DNA of 11,999 nt from Cephalothrix simula (lineage: Eukaryota; Nemertea; Palaeonemertea; Archinemertea; Cephalotrichidae), in assembly GCA_035591015.1 (NCBI GenBank), contig JAXIUW010192179.1, positions 1-11,999 on the forward strand, read 5' to 3'. Below the pieces are notes generated by a model, which worked only from the letters and a program-made list of their open reading frames with translations, was not told where the DNA came from and made no database searches. Shown in pieces: positions 1-7,498 of this stretch. Each line of letters begins with the position of its first letter. Position 1 is the first letter of the stretch. Made by a program: the position numbers and the translations under genes.

Positions 1-28
1 GCTCGATTGATTATCATAGAAATACTGT

Positions 29-46
29 ATTGAATTGAATTGAATT
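29..46. repeat. TGAAT microsatellite (about 3.5 units)
   Basis: Three and a half head-to-tail copies of the pentamer TTGAA/TGAAT run from 29 to 46, followed by degenerate A/T-rich sequence. It is a short simple repeat with no visible function. Confidence 0.7.
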
Positions 47-815
47 AAAATTAATTTTGATATTTTTCTATACTGTATACATTATTATGATGCGTCATAA
101 TTTTAAAATTTAATTAAAATATGTTGTATTTTACATATTAACCATTAATCCTTATTAGAGTTTCTCGACCAGTGAGGACTACTCATGACTTCAAAATAGA
201 TAAATAATGATCAATAATTTCAAAGTCGAGCAAGTTTTTTCACTTCTTACTCGCTAGAAGAGTAAAATTCTTTCTAGTGTTTATTGAGCCTAGTCCAATT
301 ACTTCTTCTGTGGAGTTTTTTGTTATGTCAATTTGTTAAGATTGAACTTAAAGGTTTACTCTCCCATCCTTTTTTCTGTTTAATTGTGTAGACTAAAAAT
401 CTTAAGAAAAAACTGAAAGAAGAATGTCTTTATTTTTATTTGAGGATATTTAGAAATTTATTATATCTAAAACTTCATTCACTTTTTCTTGTTCATCCTA
501 TTTTGTAAGTTTTCTTTTTTTCATATTAAATTACCTTGAGATTCTAATTTATCGTGTACTTGGATGTACATTAAAGCCTCTATAAATAGGGGGATCGTGG
601 AAAAATTGACATATAAATATATAACAACTTCTAAAAATATCACAAATGAATTGAAAATGAAAATTATAGTGAAATGATTTACAAGTTAACGGGCTAAATA
701 GCTGTTACTGCCAATAAAGCATACATGAAAATGTATGAACCGTACGGAGGGGGAACGCCCGCTCCTAATTGCACGTTGACAGGTCGGTACGTTATTCTTT
801 GTGACGAATACACAT

Positions 816-833
816 GGGGATGGGGTGGGGTGG
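816..833 (+). repeat. G-run tract
   Basis: Three runs of four G are separated by AT and T, and a GG follows one base later, so the spacing is very tight. The pattern could form a G-quadruplex only if the last, two-G run takes part or the stack is limited to two tetrads. No gene nearby gives it a role. Confidence 0.4.
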
Positions 834-1416
834 TTTTTGGCTCAAATTACGATTTTTCCTATCACAGTTTCAGTTTTTCCTCGTTCTTTTAAGATTTTTG
901 TTTATTCTAAACCTTAAATTTCACATTGTTAATGACTTTAAGCATGTATAACCCCATTTGAAGTGGTTAAGCTTGTAAAATTTCAAAAAGAAATTGACTT
1001 CGAAACAATTTAGGCTTCAGTTGGAAAAAGTTCAAAACATTTTTTGGAAAAATTTGAAAATTTTAGGGGTGGAAAATTTTTTTAAAGTGGGGAGCTCAAA
1101 GTGGTCCAAAAAGAGGTGAAATCGAAATTTTCCAGGGGGCTGATAGGGGGTTACCCTAGTGAACTAACGCGTTTGTATATACCAATCTTAAGTTCGATCG
1201 GAAGGGTGAAAGAGAACATTTGATATACTTTAGTAGACTATAGGGGGTTCGTTGGGTCCGCGACCAGATTTTCGGTTTTATACCGCCCGTGTATGTAAAT
1301 TTTTCCACGACCCCCTGCACTAAAAGGAATTTTTCGTTCAATATTTGCTAAGTTTACTAGTGGATAACGAATTTTTAAACTGTATACCTTTCTTAAAAAA
1401 AGTATTGAATTTACTT

Positions 1417-1458
1417 CAGGTCCTCAAGATGGATGCGAAAAGAGCTTTTCTGAATGGC
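1417..1458 (+). pseudogene. Ty1/copia reverse transcriptase remnant
   Basis: The plus-strand frame reads QVLKMDAKRAFLNGK. This closely resembles the conserved copia-superfamily reverse transcriptase motif, whose typical form is QMDVKTAFLNG and which includes the first catalytic aspartate of the RT palm. The reading continues upstream as LNLL, as expected for the helix before this motif. It ends at a TAA about 20 bases downstream, after which the sequence is AT-rich and unrelated. No gag, integrase, YVDD box, RNase H or LTR belonging to it was seen. It is therefore a short, dead fragment of a retrotransposon. The match is short, but eight of ten core residues agree with the usual motif, so chance is unlikely. 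Confidence 0.5.
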
Positions 1459-2308
1459 AAACAATCAATATTTAATATTTAATCAGTAAACATTTAATTA
1501 GTGCTTTGTGTATAATGTGCAAACAAAAAATTGTGATCAATGTTATTGTTTCAAACTCATGATAACAGTGTGCAAATAGGGCAACAGTAGCATCTCACGT
1601 ACCGGATAAGGTTTCATCCTTGCAAAAGGTAATGTTGAATAAAATCATTTTCCATCTGTAACTGGTGAGGGTGTACGTGATTGTGTCAAACAAGTGTATC
1701 AAATCCAAATGAAATCTCCCCAAGAAGTCAACTTTTATTTCAAACTTTAACTTAATTCTAAAATTAATTATTTATTGCTAAGGATTCTTTAATAAACTGC
1801 AACTCTCTAAAGTTTTCTCCAGAAGGTGAAAGTTTGGTTTAATTATTAACTGTTGTAACCAGCATCATTTGTATTCTCCACAACCATTGAATAGAGCCAC
1901 TTAGTCTAGTGGTAACTTCCAAAAGAAAATAAGATTAAAAAACTGGCCAAAATTGAAATAACAGTTAAATGAAAAGAAAACACAACAGCTCTACCAATAT
2001 GACAGTGGGCCGGGATTGGAGCTGGATTTAGTAATTTTAGGCCATAGTGATTGCATAAGAGAAAATATCGATCGATTCTTCTATGTTAAATGCAGCTTTA
2101 CAATTTATGTGCCTGAGCATTGTGATCAAATCTTGATCATGTTGTCAATGGACTAGAAAAAATTATTGATGCTGATTTCAAGTGTATTGGCTCTAGCCTT
2201 CACAACTTCTCTTTTATTTAATTGATATATTTGCATTGATTAGTTCGATATTAAGTTTTTTAGCTGTGGTGTCATATTCAAAATATTTGAATCATGTGTA
2301 TTAATTTA
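1459..2308. other. Gene-free stretch
   Basis: No long open frame and no recognised gene. The one detail worth noting is a tRNA-like A box at 1902-1912. The rest is AT-rich sequence that may include decayed copia material downstream of the RT scrap, but I could not find further copia motifs in any frame. Confidence 0.5.
1895..1920 (+). repeat. Possible SINE head (pol III A box)
   Basis: TAGTCTAGTGG at 1902-1912 fits the tRNA A-box consensus TRGYNNARNGG. It sits seven bases after a GCCAC-containing segment, the spacing expected between a tRNA-like 5' end and its A box. No convincing B box (GGTTCRANYCC) follows on the plus strand within 100 bases. GGGCCGGGATTGG near 2006-2018 resembles part of a B box and T arm only when read on the other strand. 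It is at best a truncated SINE head. Confidence 0.2.
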
Positions 2309-2342
2309 AGAACATGAGCTCGGCCGCCAGGTCCCATGTTCT
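2309..2342. repeat. 8-bp inverted repeat, GC-rich loop
   Basis: AGAACATG at 2309-2316 is matched by CATGTTCT at 2335-2342. The 18-base loop is GC-rich and contains GGCCGCC, unlike the AT-rich surroundings. It may mark an element end or be incidental; nothing ties it to a gene. Confidence 0.4.
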
Positions 2343-2472
2343 AAGTGCATAATCTTCAGAGACTTTGTATAAGAATTCCCAGCAGCATTATCTCGTTTAA
2401 AGCTTTTAGATTAGTATCCTCACAGTTTTCAGATTCCATGTTTTCTGTTTCCAGGTTTCGTAGAAGGCGTAG

Positions 2473-2706
2473 AGAGGGGAACGCCGACACCTGTACCTAC
2501 ATCTATCAGATCCTTGCAGTGTCGTTGTAATCGATAATCCAAAATCTAGTCCTAATTACGTTCCAGTCGTCAGGTGTAAAGATAAATGTAAATTTAAAAA
2601 CGCCAGACGTAGACTTGGTGAGGAGCTTATCAGTCCTGAGGAACCGTCAGAGTTTCCACTTCAGGTGTATGAGTTTCGGCACCTTTTCCTTTTACTCGTA
2701 CACTGA
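2473..2706 (+). pseudogene. Open reading frame leading into repeat R copy 1 (unidentified)
   Basis: A stop-free plus-strand frame of 77 codons runs from just after a TAG at 2470 to the TGA at 2704. It has no ATG at its start. The peptide is mixed and protein-like, including SSPNYVPVVRCKDKCKFKN, an arginine patch, EELISPEEPSEFPLQ and finally QVYEFRHLFL. The last part lies inside repeat R, where copy 2 reads QVDEFRRLFLD in the same frame, so at least the C-terminal part is a genuine coding relic. A single inserted base after 2690 shifts the frame before the conserved motif, which continues in the frame covering 2663-2818. I cannot name the protein. It could instead be an exon, since a pyrimidine tract ending in CAG (about 2440-2454) precedes it. 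It is best read as a broken fragment. Confidence 0.35.
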
Positions 2707-2844
2707 TGGCGGCGCCACGGCGAGGCCTCCTCGCCGCCATCTCCAGATGATACGTAAGAATATATTAAACGGTAAGGAGTTATTAAACAAGAAGAAGAAA
2801 AAGAAAAAGGGGGAATGCTAGGGATTCAGTGGCATGGCAAAACA
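2661..2844 (+). pseudogene. Repeat R, copy 1 (decayed coding family, frameshifted)
   Basis: One of three diverged copies in this window; the others are at 11112-11327 (plus) and 9765-9890 (minus). Copy 1 shares with copy 2 the start TCAGGTG.ATGAGTTTCGGC and an ending with GTTATTAAACAAG, a purine tract, ATGCTAGGGATT and GTGGCATGG.AAAACA. One frame reads YTDGGATAR, then LQMIRK after a one-codon loss. This matches YSNGVITAR and LQMIRN in copy 3 and YSD*YAIAR in copy 2, where * is a stop. Relative to copy 2 it carries one inserted base after 2690 and lacks three bases in the hairpin loop. It ends in a run of lysines and GEC before a TAG that copy 2 also has. The function is unknown; three copies in 12 kb suggest a mobile element or a multigene family now dead. 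Confidence 0.6.
2706..2740 (+). repeat. GC-rich hairpin inside repeat R copy 1
   Basis: CGGCGAGG at 2718-2725 pairs with CCTCGCCG at 2729-2736 across a three-base loop. A competing outer pairing joins ATGGCGG (2706-2712) to CCGCCAT (2734-2740). The same place in copy 2 also folds, with two base pairs changed on both sides. Confidence 0.6.
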
Positions 2845-3889
2845 ACCTAGCCAATGCTGGGCAGTATGACATTTCGAGAGAGTCAGCCGCTCCAAACAAC
2901 TGCGCAATTCTGATGGAATCGGTCGAAAATTCAAAAATGTCTCCAAACCAAAAACCTAGTCTCATTTGGATAATATCGTTGATACTAAAAATTAGAGCCA
3001 TCGAATGTATTGCAGATTAATTCGGGTCTGGGTTAAAAGTCTACTGTAAGATGGTACAATATGTGGCATGGAACAATCCAGATAAGAAGCGAATGATTGC
3101 GACAACAATCGTTTGCTCAAGTCAAATCAAAAAATAGAAAATAAAATAGAAAAGGCAAGACATCTAGTCCAATTTATAAAATGCGATATAGGGGGATTTC
3201 GAATTAAGGCTTCTTGAACTGAGTCATTGCACAAAAACCAGGTATTGTCTCCACTCTGAATGGATTGCAGTTAAGATATTAAGATACAGAATGACTACTA
3301 TGTTGTAGAAAGAATCTGATTTACTAGTGTTGTTAAATATGTTTCGTTTTAGTATGCCGAAATATAAATTTTGGCTGAGTATCATCAACATGTTAACGTC
3401 GTAATTGATAAGTCACTCCTAAAATATCTAAACATGTCTTACAAATCGAACATAACTGTCACACATAACTTAGGGCTACTTGAAATTCCAGCACATTTGA
3501 TTCAGAACTAATAATAACAATTCGGAATCCTTTGACAGCTGTTAGATACTTCTGGTTCGATGATCTGAGCACTTAGATTTCTAGGCCTTGAGGTAAGTTC
3601 AGGTACAGATCTTGAGATGTAAACCTATTAAGGAACATCCCTAAATTTGTTCATGCTCGGATTATTTGCAATTTTGTGTTTCATATGTTTTTATTGCCAG
3701 TTATTTTGCTGAAAGTAGGCGTGTCTCCTATGAATGAAACAAAAAACCAATATAGCATCCTGATCCTGTTCCTAATATCTTTTCTAGAAAATTACTAGTA
3801 TTTTTCTGAGGCCCTGATTTGCCTATGCTCCTTTTGGCAAGCAAGCCCTTATGATAATCCTTAAATCTTAACCCTGGGATATTAATCCA
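2845..3889. other. Gene-free stretch
   Basis: Repeat R homology fades after 2844, although weak similarity to copy 2 around TCGAGA and AACAA.CTG may carry on for about 60 bases. The rest is AT-rich with stops in every frame at near-random spacing. Short open frames at 2783-3001 (minus) and 2829-3020 (plus) overlap each other on opposite strands and show no family signature, so I do not call them. Confidence 0.55.
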
Positions 3890-3979
3890 TATACATCCTC
3901 AATTGTAAAAATGTCCTTATAGCCGAACGAAAAATACACTGGCTCAAGGAAATAACCAAAAAAAAAACAATTAAGTTTA

Positions 3980-4028
3980 GCAGAAGCGCTTTCGACTAAG
4001 AGTCTTCATTAGAGTCTTCATCAGCTGC
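3980..4028 (-). ncRNA. Hammerhead ribozyme-like motif
   Basis: Read on the minus strand, the segment has the hammerhead parts in order. GCAG (4028-4025) forms stem I with CTGC (3983-3980). CTGATGA (4024-4018) is the first conserved core strand. GACT (4016-4013) can pair with AGTC (3997-3994) as stem II. GAAA (3993-3990) is the second core strand. AGCGCT (3990-3985) is palindromic, as in the minimal stem III of Penelope-type hammerheads. The predicted cleavage triplet is CUU, ending at 3984. Two features depart from the model: one extra A between the core and stem II, and a 12-base tandem duplication (3999-4010 and 4011-4022) that enlarges loop II. The repeat unit nearest GAAA carries CTAATGA, which lacks an essential core G. 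Cleavage activity is therefore doubtful. Confidence 0.5.
3999..4022. repeat. 12-bp tandem duplication within the hammerhead motif
   Basis: Two copies of AGAGTCTTCAT plus T or C lie side by side at 3999-4010 and 4011-4022. The duplication copies one core strand and half of stem II. It probably happened in this locus after insertion. Confidence 0.75.
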
Positions 4029-4085
4029 GTTCACATTGCTTTCTGTGTAGACAATGGCAGTCCAGTCTCGCTAAGTTAAGAAGTT

Positions 4086-4567
4086 AAAGAATTTGGTCTG
4101 ACTTCCCCTGATTTCGCCCACTAGATTTTCCAAAAAATAAATTTGCTTCAAATCGCCAAAACTCCGTAAATGAGACGTCTGTAGTCATTGTTAAAATTCG
4201 ATAATATTTTTTCATTTAAGAAAATATCTTTGGCTACAGGAGCAAGTATAGTCCATCCTCCCTGTACAAATGAATAGGGATTCAAAACTATCCTGATAAA
4301 GTATGTTGCTGGTCGGTCAACACATTGAAACTATGTCAGCCATCAGATTATGGTATAAAAGAATTGATACTTAGACCTGACGTCATACTTATAAAACGGT
4401 TAATTATCTCAATAGTATCAATTCATTGCACAATTCTATTGAAATCAATGAAGTAAATAATATTATTTTGTGCTCGTTAATTACTAACCATAAAACGTGG
4501 ACTTGTGGCAAATGAAGTGGAAAAGACTGAAGTCGGCGAAATCAGGGGAAGTCACTCCAAGTTCTTT
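4086..4567. mobile_element. MITE copy A (non-autonomous DNA transposon)
   Basis: About 482 bp bounded by terminal inverted repeats. The left end begins AAAGAATTTGGTCTGACTTC. The right end, reversed, begins AAAGAACTTGGAGTGACTTC. Both ends continue CCCTGATTTCGCC without mismatch, so the inverted repeat is about 33 bp; a looser match around TTTTCC follows. The whole element is shared with copy B at 7499-8043 in the same orientation. No transposase is encoded; open frames inside it and across its right end are small. No target-site duplication is visible at the outer flanks (AAGTT on the left, GCCTA on the right), so one end may have eroded. The superfamily is uncertain, but copy B is flanked by TA, as in Tc1/mariner-type insertions. 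Confidence 0.8.
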
Positions 4568-4590
4568 GCCTACTCCATTAAGCACTATTC

Positions 4591-4613
4591 TCACTACTAC
4601 TACTATTACTACA
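4591..4613. repeat. CTA/ACT trinucleotide repeat
   Basis: A short, slightly imperfect run of ACT triplets follows 24 bases outside the right end of MITE copy A. It explains the tyrosine or threonine runs seen in overlapping short open frames, which are therefore not genes. Confidence 0.7.
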
Positions 4614-5601
4614 ATTTTAAATCCTGGCCCATTAACTTGTATCACTATCATTTTACCCTTTCTGAGCCATCGTTATTTAATAGTTTTTTTTGTACCTTAC
4701 TACTATATAGGGCCTAAGTTTCGTAGCTGAAGGCAGCATTTTTATATTTATTGAAACTGTTAATTGTTAATCGACTTATGTCTGTCAATGTCGTAAATAG
4801 CTTTCGAAAAGAGTCAATGCTTGGTAATTGAAGCCCCCTGAGATAAAGATTCAATACAATCTCTATTTTTTAAGTTCGTTTGTTGAACTTCAATTTTTGT
4901 CTTCGACGAGAGACTTGAAACGGAACTCTCCCTCCTGTCTAACTCAGCCAATTGTACAGATACATTTTCTAATCAGTAGTAGAGGGTTTATCCATCCCAA
5001 GTACTACCCTGACCATTACTTAATGGCCCTTTCAGGTGGCCCTCGATTCTATTTCTGCTGCATTCAAACATTTGTTGCATCTCAGCATGGTAAAGACATA
5101 GCTAGATGATCCTAGATACAAATATTATTAAAATAACCCGAAGAAAAAGTTGTGATTAGACTTCATTGACCTTAAATGAAGTTAATTTTTAGCTTCGGGT
5201 TAATACTGCTTGATTGAAGGCCTGTAAAGCAGATACTATTAAATACTGAGGTAGTGGCTGTTTGTGTAGAGACACTATACTACTTGAGTCAGCTTTACTC
5301 ACGCAGAAACACACACTTTTTTATATTTGAGCTTTTGGACGAAACTTCAATACAATATATCTGTATTCAGCAAAGATTGACCAGAAATTCTTTAGAATCT
5401 TGCAACCGTCAACCCCTAAGATTCCCAAAATTAAGAATCATAAATTTTGAAAACTCGACCAAATCTCACTGGGGCCCGCCTTTCGATCTCTTCTTTCAAG
5501 AAAAATGGCGTTTAAATGCCTGCTCCAAACAGAAGGAGTAAAATATTTTAAGACAAAATTATCTGAACATCAAGTAGAGGTAGGCCTATACATGTAGGTA
5601 C
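4614..5601. other. Stretch without a supportable gene
   Basis: Two open frames of 93 and 95 codons (4828-5109 and 5254-5541, plus) begin at TTG and GTG. They lack recognisable motifs, signal peptides or codon bias, so I do not call them genes. The second reads through H-W-G-P-P-F-D-L-F-F near its end, which is mildly protein-like. The only structured feature is the foldback at 5134-5202. Confidence 0.5.
5134..5202. repeat. 69-bp foldback with two nested stems
   Basis: TAACCCGAAG at 5134-5143 is perfectly inverted at 5193-5202. Inside, ACTTCAT at 5160-5166 is inverted at 5176-5182 around a nine-base loop. The intervening arms are A/T-rich and only loosely complementary. It looks like a tiny palindromic element or the collapsed ends of a MITE; nothing suggests a gene. 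Confidence 0.6.
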
Positions 5602-5844
5602 TGTCGTGAATCACGACACCTTTTTGCATGTATCATATTTTGTAGTCCGCGCCGCTGTGGGTCACATGACATGTCACGTGATTCCGACGTCATTCTAACA
5701 CTTCGAGTCAGCTAGCAGGTTGTTCATCTTATGTGATATATATATTTCTCTCATGCAATAAATAATATTTTATACCTCGTCAAGTTTATTCATCAATATG
5801 AACCAGCAGTTTATATAATAACCAGCACTCCAGTCTTCATTACA
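5602..5844 (+). mobile_element. Solo LTR (probably Ty3/gypsy-like)
   Basis: The segment begins TGT and ends ACA, the usual LTR termini. It opens with a near-perfect 17-base palindrome, TGTCGTGAATCACGACA. Inside, in LTR order, are a TATA-like ATATATATTT at about 5737-5746 and AATAAATAATATTTT from about 5758, a likely polyadenylation signal. CACGTG and GACGTCA-type sites near 5677-5692 are plausible enhancer sites. Flanks GGTAC on the left and TGTAC on the right agree at four of five bases, consistent with an aged 5-bp target duplication. There is no primer-binding site after it, no polypurine tract before it and no internal coding region, so it is a solo or isolated LTR. Family assignment rests on LTR style only. 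Confidence 0.6.
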
Positions 5845-5917
5845 TGTACCATGCTGTTTTTTCATACCTATACTTTTCATTTCGTGCGAATTTTTCGTAC
5901 TGAAGTTAGAAAAGATA

Positions 5918-5958
5918 GTTGATGACTAAAAGTCTGGTTGATGACTAAAAGTCTGGTT
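5918..5958. repeat. 19-bp tandem duplication (2.2 copies)
   Basis: GTTGATGACTAAAAGTCTG occurs at 5918-5936 and again at 5937-5955 with no mismatch, followed by a partial GTT. Perfect identity implies a recent local duplication. Confidence 0.85.
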
Positions 5959-6372
5959 AGACTTATATGATCTTCGTTATTAAGCAGGTAAAATCTCTGT
6001 TATATGATTGAAACATGGTTTCTAATGCTTTCATCTTTCTTTTCAGAATTTTATAATTATGGGGTAGAAAGACATCTAATGCAAGGGAAGTGACAACCCT
6101 TGATACACTAGCAAGACACAGAATAAAGGTTGGTCATATGTTAACGTTACATTTTCATAATTTGGATTTGCTTTTGAATTCCCTTTGTTGTCTACATCGT
6201 AATATTTTAGTTCTGCATCACTGAATTTAACCAATCAGATTCTTCAATCGAGCATTCTGATTGACTTAATTGGTGTGAATTACCAACAGGTGTTCGAAGA
6301 TGGAAAGTTTTCCGGAAGTGATCGCGATATTTTACGTGTCCTCATTATAATTTTTCAATCAAATTTTTGCGT
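5959..6372. other. Gene-free stretch
   Basis: AT-rich sequence with no open frame of note and no recognised repeat. Confidence 0.5.
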
Positions 6373-6745
6373 CCCCCTAGAAAAGTTATTGTCCCCGTCC
6401 CCTAATTTTGAAAAATGTAATGTCCCCAAGGGTGCCCCCTAATTTTGAAATTTTCGCTTCCACACTTGGGGAAAAAATTATAAAATCACAAAAGATTCTA
6501 GCAACGAAGATTGCCACCCAAGAGGCACAGACAGGAGCTAAGCTGAGGTAACGTTTATTAAAATAAACTACCTGAGATATTTGTCCTAATAGCAATGCTG
6601 TCCCCCGTGGCCCCGGCACCATATTTTGTGGACAATTAGTCCCCTGGCCCCCTCAAATAAAAAACCCAGCAATTTTTATATCCCCTTGTCCCCCTGAAAT
6701 AAAAACCCCTGGCGTTACAGTATCCCCCTGACCCCCTCATTTATA
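6373..6745. repeat. C-rich degenerate minisatellite
   Basis: Runs of four to five C recur along this stretch, always on the plus strand. From 6602 the spacing is regular: units start at 6602, 6641, 6682 and 6724 (39-42 bp). Each begins CCCC, a few bases, CCCC and then an A/T-rich part such as CAAATAAAAAAC or GAAATAAAAACC. Upstream, CCCCTAATTTTGAAA occurs twice (near 6398 and 6437), suggesting a related but more decayed array. The minus strand is correspondingly G-rich. The 78-codon minus-strand frame over 6386-6622 is explained by this repeat and is not a gene. Confidence 0.6.
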
Positions 6746-7498
6746 AGCTCCGTCCACACGATATATCGCGGGGATTGTGTGGGGACTTTCCATCCTGGCA
6801 GGTATTGCAAAGCATTATCGAAGCGAGGGAGCAAACTATACACACCATTACATGTATAGGTGGCGAATTTCAATCTGTAGTTGGTCAGTTTTTAGATTGC
6901 TCCTTTCATAGATGTGCCCTAGTTTATTTCACTTGTTGATCGCGCACACCGGAGAAAAAGGGGGGTGATCAACGGTCTTTTAAAACAGACTAGATGTGCC
7001 CCTGATAAATTCAGTATGAAAAGTTTATTTTTTTACAGAAGTACCGTTTTTCATAAAATAAAATTCCGCTGAGGAAGGGGCTTGAAGTCCCAAAGGCTTC
7101 GGTAATTATCTTAATGTCTGGTATTTTTTGTTTGCCTGTGGTGTTTGTAATTTTATTATAAAAAACTAAAGGATACATTAAGAATAAGATGACATTCGGC
7201 AGTGAGGTCATTACAGGCATATGTACGTTTTTTTTAAAATTAATTATCTGTACATTATCTTGATGTCACCTTTTGGATTGGATGCTACGTTTCCTGGGAA
7301 AATATTTTGTAAGGAGATGTATGGAATTTCTGTGGATTGGAATGCAGTTTGTTTTGAAGGAAAGAATGTAATCATTGCTCCATCTAGCATCTAAAGGTTT
7401 ATAAAATGTATAAGATTATCTATATTTATATTATCTTTTGGTATGCCATACGCCAACGTACCCTATACTACGATGAGGGAGGGATTTCACTAGAAATA
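6746..7498. other. Gene-free stretch
   Basis: Mixed AT-rich sequence. A 69-codon minus-strand frame at 7011-7220 shows no known motif and is not called. No RNA gene or repeat was recognised. Confidence 0.5.

Larger units (their letters stand above)
1..1416. other. Gene-free AT-rich stretch
   Basis: No coding region can be supported here. The only open frames are short and look random; one lies on the minus strand at 1156-1341 and resembles no known protein. Visible details are a TGAAT pentamer repeat near 29-46, a TATAAATA match at 581-588, an AATAAA at 713-718 and a G-run tract at 816-833. From 1021 to 1345 the sequence alternates A/T-rich stretches with runs of four to five G, for example near 1135-1152 and 1242-1247. 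This suggests an old repeat that I cannot name. Confidence 0.6.
3890..4085 (-). mobile_element. Penelope-like element remnant (pLTR-type segment)
   Basis: The call rests on the hammerhead-type motif at 3980-4028. Such motifs have been reported in the terminal repeats (pLTRs) of Penelope-like retroelements. On the minus strand the motif is followed by AAACTTAATT, a poly-T stretch and TTGAGCCAGTG. I see no reverse transcriptase or GIY-YIG endonuclease coding sequence, so only a terminal scrap remains. The left limit is a guess. The right limit is set by the start of the MITE at 4086, which probably inserted at or beside this relic. Confidence 0.4.

Noticed and set aside
581-718. TATAAATA at 581-588 and AATAAA at 713-718, spaced like the U3-R part of an LTR.
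   Set aside because: No TG/CA termini, target duplication or second copy was found; both words are common in AT-rich DNA.
4497-4730. Overlapping 70- and 77-codon plus-strand frames.
   Set aside because: They begin inside the MITE's inverted repeat and run through an ACT trinucleotide repeat; neither is a gene.
5245-5293. TGAGGTAGT (the let-7 seed) followed by a partly complementary ACTACTTGAG, suggesting a let-7-like microRNA.
   Set aside because: The mature sequence diverges after nine bases, the stem is short with a large asymmetric internal loop, and the terminal loop is only about four bases. It does not fit a let-7 precursor.
4828-5541. Two frames of 93 and 95 codons.
   Set aside because: They use TTG and GTG starts, unlikely in an animal nuclear gene, and show no domain, codon bias or splice signals.
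6386-6622. 78-codon minus-strand frame.
   Set aside because: Produced by the C-rich repeat; composition follows the repeat units.
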